This document shows, one piece after another, positions 15,645-23,424 of a stretch of DNA of 35,163 bases (position 1 is its first letter; each line of letters starts with the position of its first letter). The notes under the pieces were generated by a model, which saw only the letters and a program-made list of their open reading frames with translations, made no database searches and was not told where the DNA came from. The position numbers and the translations under genes were made by a program. The stretch covers positions 1 through 35,163 of the forward strand of contig JAIRYN010000027.1 of the NCBI GenBank assembly GCA_031267575.1. The letters run 5' to 3'. Source of the stretch: Synergistaceae bacterium (GTDB taxonomy: Bacteria > Synergistota > Synergistia > Synergistales > Aminobacteriaceae).

Positions 15645-16379
15645 ATGGCTGGTGCGAAACAGCTAGCCGAATTAGCCGTAAACCAGCTTGTAGATTACAT
15701 TCTGGCAAACAATCTTTCGACAGGAGCCAAACTTCCCAATGAATTTGAATTAGCCCGACTTCTGAAGGTGGGGAGAAGTACCGTGCGGGAAGCTGTGAAA
15801 TCTCTCACGACCCGCCATGTATTGGAGGTTCGACAGGGCGCGGGGACCTTTGTTGCGGAGAGGCGCTTTGGGGTTTCAGAGGACCCGTTGGGATTCACCT
15901 TTGTCAAAAACAAGCAGAAACTTGTCGAGGACATTCTTGAGGTACGTATGATCATTGAGCCGCGCATTGCCGCAATGGCTGCCGTCTCGGCTGTCGAAGC
16001 GGACATTGCGGAACTCTACCGGTTGTGCGAGGAAGTCGAACAATTGATCGCGAAAGACGAAGATCATATGCACGCCGATGTTGCTCTGCACGCTAAAATA
16101 GCGGAGAGCAGCGGCAATTTGGTCGTTCCCAATCTACTGCCGATTATTCAAAGCGCCATTTCCCTGTTTGTGGACATCACCAACCGGCAACTTCGGCAGG
16201 AAACTATCGAAACCCACCGTATGATTATAAACGCGATTGCCGCCCACGATCCCGTTGGCGCTTCCGATGGCATGACGATGCACATCATTTATAACCGAAA
16301 CAGCCTCCGTAGCTATTACAATACTTCCGGATCATTTAAATACGTGTCATCGCAGGATTTCTCAACATCTAATTCATAA
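15645..16379 (+). CDS. FadR-type GntR transcriptional regulator
   Basis: The product has 244 residues. An N-terminal winged helix-turn-helix (about 10-75) contains LPNEFELARLLKVGRSTVREAVKSL and a wing RQGAGTFV. An all-helical FCD effector domain follows, with EVRMIIEPRIAAMAA, the metal-site-like DVALHAKIAESSGN and ETHRMIINAIAAHDP. FCD regulators usually respond to organic or sugar acids, so it probably represses the divergent dehydratase-permease genes until the sugar acid is present. ATG 15645 follows AGGGGGAA about 8 bases upstream. The last 30 residues are Ser/Asn/Tyr-rich and less family-like. Confidence 0.9.
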   Translation: MAGAKQLAELAVNQLVDYILANNLSTGAKLPNEFELARLLKVGRSTVREAVKSLTTRHVLEVRQGAGTFVAERRFGVSEDPLGFTFVKNKQKLVEDILEVRMIIEPRIAAMAAVSAVEADIAELYRLCEEVEQLIAKDEDHMHADVALHAKIAESSGNLVVPNLLPIIQSAISLFVDITNRQLRQETIETHRMIINAIAAHDPVGASDGMTMHIIYNRNSLRSYYNTSGSFKYVSSQDFSTSNS

Positions 16380-16688
16380 GTTATCTGTTTCGCTAGGACA
16401 TAAATGGCGCGCTTCAGCGCGGATGCGCTCATTGATGAATATTGATGAATAGGTTTGTTGGACATTGCTATCATCTCATCCCCTTTGTTAAGGATAGTCA
16501 ACGATTTCGACGTCACAGGAGCCCTTCATTTCCGAGGGTCAGCTAAAACATATGCGTGAGAATGCTTGTATTATGCGGATATTCACTATAAAATATAATA
16601 GCAGCGCGTTCTTTCGCGACAAAGGATTTTATCGAAAATATGCCGGAATGGGAAGATTTTACATTATGAAAAATGGGAAAAATTTACA
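16380..16688. other. Intergenic region with an IS-like hairpin, no convincing gene
   Basis: The hairpin CGCGCT-TC-AGCGCG followed by GATG (about 16408-16425) has the same design as the hairpin at 2935-2950 and may be another IS200/IS605 end trace. A duplicated attgatgaat follows near 16431-16451. A minus-strand frame reaching into the regulator gene (from about 16516) has a plausible GGGG site but no recognisable product. AT-rich sequence at 16580-16600 (actataaaatataata) could hold a -10 box for the next gene. Confidence 0.4.
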
Positions 16689-16710
16689 GAGAGGAGAGTG
16701 AAAGCCTCTC
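16689..16710 (+). promoter_or_regulatory. Hairpin hiding the ribosome binding site of the AhbAB-like gene
   Basis: GAGAGG (16689-16694), which contains the only Shine-Dalgarno-like bases, is complementary to CCTCTC (16705-16710), directly before the ATG. Formation of this stem would occupy the site; GGAG is otherwise 14 bases from the ATG, longer than usual. Confidence 0.4.
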
Positions 16711-17757
16711 ATGACCCTCAAAACTTTGATTGCCGAGCGTCTCCAAAACGGCATGCCTCTGGTGGAACATCCTTACCGGGCTATCGCCGCCGAGTTTGGG
16801 TGTCAGGAAGCGACTGTGCTGGCCCTCACCAACGAATTGACCCGTGAGGGATATATTCGTTCGTGGGGAGCCTTTGTCGATTTCGAGCGTTTGGGATATG
16901 AGAGACTTCTCTGTGGGCTCGCCGTTCCCGAAGGTCGGGTCGCGTCCGTCACCTCACTGCTGAGCGAGCGGCCGGAAGTGACGCGCGGCGACCTCCGGGG
17001 ACATTCGATCAACGTATGGCTCATGGTGCTCCTGAAAAAGACGACGGATCCGGAGGGCAAAGAACTCACAGAGCGAGCGCGCTTCATCGAACAAATCCTA
17101 GGGGCGTGCGAGTGTCCTTTTGTCGTTTTGTCGACGGAGGTTCGCCTGAAGCTGCGATCATCCTTCCATTTTTCACGCGATTTTTCACGCGATGAATATT
17201 CGGAGCCCACTTTCGAAGAAAGTGTACCTGACGTCATCACGGAAGAAGACATTCTCATCGACGAAACTCTGACCGCTTTGATTTTGAACGAGGAAACCCG
17301 ATCTATTCTGGGCTTGTTACAACGCAGTTTTCCCATCGTGTCGGAGCCTTTTGAACTCACCGCCCGCAAGGTGGAACGCTCGGTTCCGCAACTGCTGAAA
17401 CGGCTGCGGAACCTGGAAGAAGCTCGTATTCTGCGGAAAATCGGAGCTTCGCTGCACCACCGGCGCATGGGATACAACGTCAATACCCTCGTCGCGTGGG
17501 TGATTAACAACGAAGACATTATTGATGTGGCCAAGCGAGCGGCGTCCTTTCCCTGGGTCAGCCACTGTTATATCCGAAAGGTGGTAGAAAACACCCTCCA
17601 TCATCCGTGGCTTTATTCCCTTTATACCATATTGCACGCTCCCAATGAATCGTCGTTGATAGAGCAGCTCCGTGTCATGAAAGACTCTCTTCTAACGCGC
17701 GATATGATCACTATGCCCATGGTGCGGGAACTTAAAAAGGCGCGTTATCTTTTGTAG
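16711..17757 (+). CDS. Fused AhbA-AhbB-like siroheme decarboxylase (Lrp/AsnC fold)
   Basis: The 348 residues are two tandem halves, each with an AsnC-type helix-turn-helix and an AsnC ligand domain. In AhbA/AhbB and NirDLGH this double unit decarboxylates siroheme to 12,18-didecarboxysiroheme, a step in the alternative heme or heme d1 pathway. First half (1-155): GMPLVEHPYRAIAAEFG and LGYERLLCGLAVPE. Second half (about 190-348): FPIVSEPFELTA, ASLHHRRMGYNVNTLVAW, SHCYIRK, LYSLYTILHA and RELKKARYLL. These segments resemble the decarboxylase subunits more than ordinary Lrp regulators. In most organisms the subunits are separate genes of about 150 residues. No other heme gene is nearby, so a regulator remains possible. 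The 3' end overlaps the convergent LpxK gene by 26 bases. Confidence 0.72.
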   Translation: MTLKTLIAERLQNGMPLVEHPYRAIAAEFGCQEATVLALTNELTREGYIRSWGAFVDFERLGYERLLCGLAVPEGRVASVTSLLSERPEVTRGDLRGHSINVWLMVLLKKTTDPEGKELTERARFIEQILGACECPFVVLSTEVRLKLRSSFHFSRDFSRDEYSEPTFEESVPDVITEEDILIDETLTALILNEETRSILGLLQRSFPIVSEPFELTARKVERSVPQLLKRLRNLEEARILRKIGASLHHRRMGYNVNTLVAWVINNEDIIDVAKRAASFPWVSHCYIRKVVENTLHHPWLYSLYTILHAPNESSLIEQLRVMKDSLLTRDMITMPMVRELKKARYLL

Positions 17758-20350
17758 AATCTGTAGAATCTTTTGTAGAATCTATAGAATCTTTTGTAGA
17801 ATCTGTAGAATCCTTGGGCAGGTTTTGGTTGCGGGTTTCAGGGGGGCCGATCAGGCCTCCTTGTGCCGAATAGGCTCTGCCCTCTTGGGCTTGAATGTTT
17901 ACAGATCGCAACCTTTCGTAGACGCGGCAGCGCACACTCCAACCTAGCTTTTCACCCGCGTAACGCACAATGTCGTTCAGCGCTCCGGGCTCCCCCATGC
18001 GCGCCTTGCCTGCCAGAGACATCTTCCGATGGAGTTCAGGGTTCGTGAGGATATTTAGGGCACAATCGGCCAAAGCTGAAGGCTTCGGATCTACCAAAAT
18101 TTCAGATTCCCCCAAAAGTTTTTTCTGCACGCGCTTGCCCTTTTCATCGATGGATACCACGGGAATCCCCATTCCCGCGCACAGTTGGTTTGCCGTTCCC
18201 CCTAGGCCGATCAAAAGGCACACCCCCACCGCGGCGGTTGAAACCTCCCCCTGGTGTAGCCGAATTAAGATGTCGCCTTTTTTCAAGAACGGATCTCCAT
18301 TGTGGTTTTCTCCATTGTGCTTTTCTTGATTGTGGTTTTCTTTATTGGGGTTCTTTTCGTTTGAGTTTTCTTTGTTTGAGTTTTCTCTGTTTAGGCGCTC
18401 CTTTCCCATCTGGAGTTCCCATCCTTTGCAGGCCGCGACCAGGCAAGGCAGTGAAAGCGTTGGAGCCAGTGTCATAACATAATCGCAGGGCTTTCTCGCC
18501 TGAAGAATTTCCACGGCATCCAGAAGCAGCGTGACGTCGTCGTAAGCCCGTTGTCTGCTTCCAGGTAACAGTAGGATTTTAGATCTCGCGGCAAAGTCCG
18601 AAGGACTGCCGCGGCCAACGAAAGCCGGAAGATTCCCCAGCAAATCCATGACCGGGTTGCCCGCGTAAGTTACGTTTGCCTCTGAGGCGGCCAATTGCTC
18701 AGCGGAGTTCCGGTCCCGTGTCCAGGTCCTGCGGCAGCGAAAGCGGATGATAAATCGTTCGAGCCTCCAATGACCGTTTAGGTAGACCGTCTTGGCCGTC
18801 GCCACGAAAAGCGGCGCTATCCCCTGTCCCCAAAGGGTGTGAAGCAACAGGTAGACATCCCCTACGCAAAGTGGCGTGCGCGCCTTATGCGCGATGCGGC
18901 GCCAAGCAACCTGTTGAGCGCGAATGTGGCCGAAAAGACCCGCGCGGATATCCCCCCACAGATCCCGCAGCCGATACTTTAATACGCCTCCAGATGGGGT
19001 GACGGAGGGCGCGGAGACTACGGGAAAATTCAAGGCTTTATAAGGCTCTCCCCATCCCACCAGGGGAAAGGCCAAAACCTCAGCTTGGGGGAAAGCGTCG
19101 CGTAGCTTCTTCGCCAGCAATACCCCGATAGAGTCCTCCCCGTAGCCGTTGGAGGCCACGACAATATGGGGACGTAAGCACTCCACCAGCGTCTCGGTGA
19201 AACAGGCGGGATCCTCCAGGGCGACGGTCACCTGCGGCACAAGCAAAAGGGGAATTTTGTAATCGTTCAGACCCTCTATTAGCGGTAAGTTGTATATATC
19301 TTTCTCTGTGCAGGATAGAAACTCTGCTCCACAGGCCTCCATTTGGGCGTGAAGCGCGGCCACGTCTTCTTCGGAATAAACATGGTGGTCGCGGAAATGG
19401 CGTTCCCCAACGACTTTCACACCCTCTTGTCGCAGAGAGCGAACAAAACTGTCCGGGTTGCCAATGGCGGAAAACGCCATAACCCTGCGCCCTCGGACGC
19501 TTTCCCCGAAAGAGCGAAACCCCTTGGAACGTGGGTCGACGGGCAACAACGCTCTTCCATCCCAGAGCGCCCAATCCATGATGGAAAGACGGGCGTGGAA
19601 AATACGATGGTTGGGAACAAACTCTCTCAATTTTTCCCGAAGCGCGGAAAGCGTCGAGGCTTCTACCTGCTCGACTTTCGTGATGACGACGATGTGAGAC
19701 CGCCTTAGAGCGGAGGGAGGCTCTCGCAAAATGCCGGCGGGAATCATACGTCCGCTGCCAAAGGCACAAGCCGCATCAATCAGGACGATATCCACATCCC
19801 GGACTACTTTCCGGTGCTGAAAAGCGTCGTCGGCCACAGCCAACTGGATACCCCTGCGTTCCAGTTCTTCCAGACCTTTTATGCGATTACGGGACACAGC
19901 GACGGGAATCCGGGGCAACCGGGCGGAAAGCAACAACGGCTCGTCCCCCACCAGGCGCCGGTCGGCTTCGGCCTCTCCGATCCTCCCTCCTTCGATTACT
20001 CGCACGCCGAGGTTGTCGCCGCCATAGCCCCGGCTGACGATGCCCACGGAGACTCCACGTTCTTCCATTACGCGGCAAAGCATCTCTACAAACGGGGTTT
20101 TGTTGGTTCCGCCGTAGGTCAAGTTCCCCACGCTGATGACCGGGATTGGAGGCTCGGTGATTCGCCTCAGCCCGTGCCGATAGAAAAAGTCCACCACAGC
20201 GATGCCGAAGGCCACGCCCCAGCTGATGGGGATAAGCAATACCCATAAGGAAGAAAGGCGCGGAGCGAAAAACCTCTTCTCTCGGACAAAATCCATGTAA
20301 CTCTGAAGGACGCGGATTCCCAATCGTCTCTTTGCCGTTTTATCACCCAT
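17732..20350 (-). CDS. lpxK: LpxK (tetraacyldisaccharide 4'-kinase) fused to an LpxB-related glycosyltransferase-like domain
   Basis: About 872 residues from ATG 20350, 8 bases after the MsbA-like stop. A longer frame into the ABC transporter gene has no ribosome site. The N-terminal 390 residues are LpxK, which phosphorylates the lipid A disaccharide at the inner membrane: one membrane segment (about 34-56), P-loop-like GGTNKTP (80-86, Asn for the usual Gly), SRGYGG and DDAFQHR. From about 394 (HIVVASNGYGEDS) the protein resembles lipid-A-disaccharide synthase-related proteins, with LLLPGSRQRAYDDV and LIGLGGTANQLCAGMGIPVV. The second part is interrupted by a Lys/Asn/Glu-rich loop from six 15-bp repeats. 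The C-terminus carries the palindromic-repeat peptide (GLIGPPET) and a STKDSTD-type repeat tail. It is the last gene of the envelope operon. Confidence 0.85.
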   Translation of the reverse strand: MGDKTAKRRLGIRVLQSYMDFVREKRFFAPRLSSLWVLLIPISWGVAFGIAVVDFFYRHGLRRITEPPIPVISVGNLTYGGTNKTPFVEMLCRVMEERGVSVGIVSRGYGGDNLGVRVIEGGRIGEAEADRRLVGDEPLLLSARLPRIPVAVSRNRIKGLEELERRGIQLAVADDAFQHRKVVRDVDIVLIDAACAFGSGRMIPAGILREPPSALRRSHIVVITKVEQVEASTLSALREKLREFVPNHRIFHARLSIMDWALWDGRALLPVDPRSKGFRSFGESVRGRRVMAFSAIGNPDSFVRSLRQEGVKVVGERHFRDHHVYSEEDVAALHAQMEACGAEFLSCTEKDIYNLPLIEGLNDYKIPLLLVPQVTVALEDPACFTETLVECLRPHIVVASNGYGEDSIGVLLAKKLRDAFPQAEVLAFPLVGWGEPYKALNFPVVSAPSVTPSGGVLKYRLRDLWGDIRAGLFGHIRAQQVAWRRIAHKARTPLCVGDVYLLLHTLWGQGIAPLFVATAKTVYLNGHWRLERFIIRFRCRRTWTRDRNSAEQLAASEANVTYAGNPVMDLLGNLPAFVGRGSPSDFAARSKILLLPGSRQRAYDDVTLLLDAVEILQARKPCDYVMTLAPTLSLPCLVAACKGWELQMGKERLNRENSNKENSNEKNPNKENHNQEKHNGENHNGDPFLKKGDILIRLHQGEVSTAAVGVCLLIGLGGTANQLCAGMGIPVVSIDEKGKRVQKKLLGESEILVDPKPSALADCALNILTNPELHRKMSLAGKARMGEPGALNDIVRYAGEKLGWSVRCRVYERLRSVNIQAQEGRAYSAQGGLIGPPETRNQNLPKDSTDSTKDSIDSTKDSTDSTKDNAPF
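17754..17816 (-). repeat. Three 21-bp tandem repeats at two convergent gene ends
   Basis: On the plus strand the unit gtagaatctgtagaatctttt occurs three times with few changes. It encodes the STKDSTD-type tail of the LpxK fusion and includes the TAG stop of the AhbAB-like gene (17755-17757). Confidence 0.9.
17833..17905 (-). repeat. Palindromic repeat translated in frame at the LpxK C-terminus
   Basis: This is the second copy of the repeat seen at 1126-1198, on the same strand and in the same reading frame. It encodes a QAQEGRAYSAQGGLIGPPET peptide. The outer arms (TCAGGGGGGC and GCCCTCTTGG) are partly complementary. Confidence 0.7.
18306..18395 (-). repeat. Six 15-bp tandem repeats inside the LpxK fusion gene
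   Basis: Units of the type ttttctttgtttgag (plus strand) follow each other six times, keep the frame, and encode pentapeptides such as ENSNK, ENHNQ and KHNGE. They form a hydrophilic loop in the LpxB-related domain. Confidence 0.9.
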
Positions 20351-20357
20351 TTGTTCC

Positions 20358-22166
20358 TTATTTCGCTTGGGAGTCGAATTGGGAGTCAAATTGGGAATCA
20401 AATTGAAGATTGTAAAGCCGGGAGTAAAACCCTCCCGCTCGCAGCAGATTCTCATGGGTTCCCTGCTGCGCGATTTTGCCCCCAGCGAGCACCACGATCC
20501 GATTGGCACTCCTCACGGTGGAAAGACGATGGGCAATCACAAAGGATGTTCGCCCTGCCATAGCGCGGTTCATGGCCTCTTGGACCTGGCGCTCCACCTC
20601 CAGGTCCAACGAGGACGTAGCCTCATCGAGAATCAGAATACGGGGGTCCCGCACGATGGCCCGCGCGATGGCCATTCTTTGGCGCTGTCCCCCCGATAGG
20701 GTCACGCCCCTTTCCCCCACCTCCGAATCGTAAGCGTTGGGCAATCCCATGATGAAGTCGTCGATATCAGCCACCCGCGCCGCGGCGCGAATGATCTCCA
20801 TAGACGAGGCGAAGCGTCCGGGGTCAGACCGATCGAGCAACTCCGGCAATCCGTAGGCGATATTGAACGCCATGCTTCCCTTCATGAGGATGGATTCTTG
20901 GGGAACGATACCGATCTGTTTGCGTAACTCTGGAAGGTCTAGGTCCGCCACGTCTTGGTCGTCGATCAAAACGTGCCCCGCCGTGGGGTCGTAAAAACGG
21001 GGAATCAGGTCCACCAAGGTGGATTTTCCCACGCCTGTGGGACCGACGATGGCGATTCTCTCACCCTTGCGGACAGTCAAATCAACACCCTTCAGAATTT
21101 CCTGACCCGGCGTGTAAGAGAAACGCACATTCTCGAAGACGACGCGCCCCTCGATGCGGCCAGGATGACGATTGGCCCTGTTCGTGGATTCGATGGGAGC
21201 ATCCAGCACGGAGAAAATGCGATCAGCGGCCGCCAGTCCTGTCTGAAGGGAGTTCATGCTGTTCATGAAAACGCGGATCGGTTGCACCATGAAGGCGATG
21301 TAACCAATAAAGGCCACCAACTCCCCCGGTGTCAACGCGCCGTCTAGAACGTCACGTCCTCCGAACCAAAACACCACCGCCAGAGCGACGATCAAAAAAA
21401 CCTCCACTACCCCGGCCAAGATCGCGTGGACACGTACAGCCCGTAGCAGCGCGTCGAAGTTTTCCAGATTCCCCTTCCGAAAACGCGCCAGTTCTAGCTC
21501 TTCCGTGGCGAAGGACCGCACAATCCGAATAGCCGAGAAAGCCTCTTGCACGATGGCCGTCAAGTTCGCCAACCGTTCCTGCACCTGGTGACCTGCCTTG
21601 CGAAGGCTTCCGGCGGCGAACATCAAAAGCCAAGCCACGGCAGGCAACACCGTGACGGTGATCAAGGTCAATCTCCAGTTGATATAAAAGATGAAACCGA
21701 GCATTCCGAGAAAGGTCACACCGTTCATAACAAGATTGACGCACGTGCTGGTCACGAGGTTCTGCAATGTGGCCACATCACTAGTGATACGGCTCATCAG
21801 CTCCCCTATTCGAGAGGCGTGAACAACTCGCAACGACATGCGTTGCATATGATCGTAGAGGGCGAGGCGAATATCCATGACCACTCGCTGTCCCACCCAG
21901 TTCATGAGGTACTGTTGCCCAAAAAGAGCCCCGCCCTTCAGGACGAAAATCAATACCACGGACACGCAAAGAAGATCAAGTACCCTCACGTTTCTAGATA
22001 TCAAAACATCGTCCACCACGCTTTTGAAAAGCCAAGGAGGAAGGACATTCAACGCGGAGGCCGCGATCATAAAAAAAAACGCCGCTAAAAGAGTTTTCGC
22101 GTAGGGCGCGGTATAAACGGCAAGACGCGAAAATACGTTTTGCCCACTACCGCCGTGGTTGAACAT
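20358..22166 (-). CDS. msbA: MsbA-like ABC exporter (half transporter)
   Basis: This type IV ABC exporter half has 602 residues. The membrane domain (about 15-320) has six hydrophobic helices. The nucleotide-binding domain has Walker A GPTGVGKST, Q-loop region GIVPQESILMKGSM, signature LSGGQRQRMAIARAI, Walker B ILILDEATSSLD and H-loop IAHRLSTV. Beside lpxK it most likely flips lipid A-core across the inner membrane; the gene name rests on that context. The ATG at 22166 follows the upstream hypothetical gene by 19 bases, with only a weak AGGA site. The last residues FDSQFDSQFDSQAK come from a 12-bp repeat (20369-20404). Confidence 0.88.
   Translation of the reverse strand: MFNHGGSGQNVFSRLAVYTAPYAKTLLAAFFFMIAASALNVLPPWLFKSVVDDVLISRNVRVLDLLCVSVVLIFVLKGGALFGQQYLMNWVGQRVVMDIRLALYDHMQRMSLRVVHASRIGELMSRITSDVATLQNLVTSTCVNLVMNGVTFLGMLGFIFYINWRLTLITVTVLPAVAWLLMFAAGSLRKAGHQVQERLANLTAIVQEAFSAIRIVRSFATEELELARFRKGNLENFDALLRAVRVHAILAGVVEVFLIVALAVVFWFGGRDVLDGALTPGELVAFIGYIAFMVQPIRVFMNSMNSLQTGLAAADRIFSVLDAPIESTNRANRHPGRIEGRVVFENVRFSYTPGQEILKGVDLTVRKGERIAIVGPTGVGKSTLVDLIPRFYDPTAGHVLIDDQDVADLDLPELRKQIGIVPQESILMKGSMAFNIAYGLPELLDRSDPGRFASSMEIIRAAARVADIDDFIMGLPNAYDSEVGERGVTLSGGQRQRMAIARAIVRDPRILILDEATSSLDLEVERQVQEAMNRAMAGRTSFVIAHRLSTVRSANRIVVLAGGKIAQQGTHENLLRAGGFYSRLYNLQFDSQFDSQFDSQAK
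20369..20404 (-). repeat. Three 12-bp tandem repeats at the MsbA 3' end
   Basis: The unit gggagtcaaatt (plus strand) occurs three times and encodes the repeated tetrapeptide QFDS, 9 bases before the stop codon. Confidence 0.9.
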
Positions 22167-22185
22167 GACGTTGCTTTGCCGATTC

Positions 22186-22770
22186 CTAGTTTTCCATGCC
22201 CTTCATCGTGTTGCGCCACAGAAATTGTTGGCCCGACGCGATGTTCCCGCTCAAAGGAATCTCCACCCATCCCCAAGGCGTGACGAGGACGAAACGGAGA
22301 ATAATGCCCTGCTCGGCCAACGCGTCTACGTGGGCAGCGTAGTGAATGGTGTCTCCGAAAATGAAAGTATCGCTGATGACCCAGACCCGTTTACAGTTTT
22401 TTCGATTGAAAAGAGCCGCGTAATCAATAGCGGTCCGAACGCCGCTTTCGTAATCGGGAGGATTGACGCTCACTACGATAACATCGGCTTTTCCCTCTGG
22501 GCGCCTCGTGTTGGGAATGAGGTCCACGTATTGCTCCAGGCTTTCCAGGTCGGCGAAAAGTTTCTCCATATCCATCTCGCCGCCATCCTCGAACATGGCG
22601 GTAACCAGATCCATTCCTTGATCCGCCGGCGCATTCACCGTCTCCAACATCCAGTTCTGTATTCTGGATATGGCGTCGAGAATGTATTGGGGATACTCCG
22701 TTTCCGAAATGGCCGAAAGCAATTCTTTTACCGTCAAATCCTTGTCCCTATGCCTCTTGTCGTAATTCAT
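22186..22770 (-). CDS. Hypothetical protein in the envelope operon
   Basis: A soluble-looking protein of 194 residues with no signal peptide or membrane segment. The N-terminal half is helical and acidic (FEDGGEMDMEKLFADLESLEQYV). The C-terminal half alternates hydrophobic strands and helices (ADVIVVSVNPPDY, KRVWVISDTFIFGDTIHYAAH, IILRFVLVTPWGWVEIPL), suggesting an alpha/beta domain. I do not recognise a family. The ATG has GGGAGG 7 bases upstream. Its place between the methyltransferase-like gene and the MsbA-like gene suggests an envelope-related role, which is inference only. Confidence 0.75.
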   Translation of the reverse strand: MNYDKRHRDKDLTVKELLSAISETEYPQYILDAISRIQNWMLETVNAPADQGMDLVTAMFEDGGEMDMEKLFADLESLEQYVDLIPNTRRPEGKADVIVVSVNPPDYESGVRTAIDYAALFNRKNCKRVWVISDTFIFGDTIHYAAHVDALAEQGIILRFVLVTPWGWVEIPLSGNIASGQQFLWRNTMKGMEN

Positions 22771-22851
22771 GGATGGCCTCCCAAAAAATAATTCTCTTCA
22801 CGGCGGACTCTCTGCCTCTATATATCTCTATTCCTAATATCTCTATTCCTA

Positions 22852-23424
22852 TCAAACCAGGCTTTTGACCGCTATCAAGAGACTTCCCCCCACGGTTGTC
22901 AGAAGAGAATGACGCTCACTCGTCCACAGTATCCGCTTATCGAAGGGGCCGGCAATCCGACCGACCGGCCAGGCTTTTGGGAAGAAGCGCCCGGTTCTTT
23001 CCTTGTAGCGGCCGTATTCCATCCCGAATTTCTCCGAAAGAAAGGATTCCTCGTGAGGAACGATAAAGACAGTATACAGCAAAACGAACGTTATCACAAA
23101 AAACACCGTGGGCCAAAATCCAGTCATCAAACCCCAGCCCAAGCCAATCAATCCATTACCTAGGTAAAGCGGATTTCTCACAAAAGCGTAGGGCCCCCAG
23201 GTTGTTAAGGTCATAGCCCCCACCCGCTCTCCCCTGTAGCGTCCGATACACCCCACGGCCCAAAAACGGAGCGCCTGCCCCACAGCCACCAGAGGCCCTC
23301 CCCAAAGCATAGAACTGGGCGTCGGGTGGGCCAGAAATAACATGGCGGCAAAGAGCAGAGTCCACACGCCTCCCCGCAGTCGGAAGGCCTTTTCCCCGAT
23401 ACGCTTCAAGCTATAGGCTTCCAT
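22852..23424 (-). CDS. ICMT/PEMT-like membrane methyltransferase
   Basis: This integral membrane protein has 190 residues and about four or five hydrophobic segments. The C-terminal half carries the isoprenylcysteine carboxyl methyltransferase-type pattern: GPYAFVRNPLYLGNGL, then a membrane pair, then VPHEESFLSEKFGMEYGRYKERTGRFFP. The RNPxY and late E-x-x-L...Y-x-x-Y features form the SAM-binding region in this superfamily. Bacterial members methylate small or lipid substrates that are mostly unknown. Its ATG lies inside the end of the preceding gene (14-base overlap), so translation is probably coupled. Confidence 0.8.
   Translation of the reverse strand: MEAYSLKRIGEKAFRLRGGVWTLLFAAMLFLAHPTPSSMLWGGPLVAVGQALRFWAVGCIGRYRGERVGAMTLTTWGPYAFVRNPLYLGNGLIGLGWGLMTGFWPTVFFVITFVLLYTVFIVPHEESFLSEKFGMEYGRYKERTGRFFPKAWPVGRIAGPFDKRILWTSERHSLLTTVGGSLLIAVKSLV

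Noticed and set aside
16316-16516. 66-codon minus-strand gene overlapping the GntR gene end
   Set aside because: It is antisense to the regulator and has no recognisable motif. A plausible ribosome site alone is not enough.
20351-20509. N-terminal extension of the LpxK fusion
   Set aside because: The extension reads through the MsbA-like gene in another frame. The ATG at 20350, after the MsbA-like stop, is the natural start.
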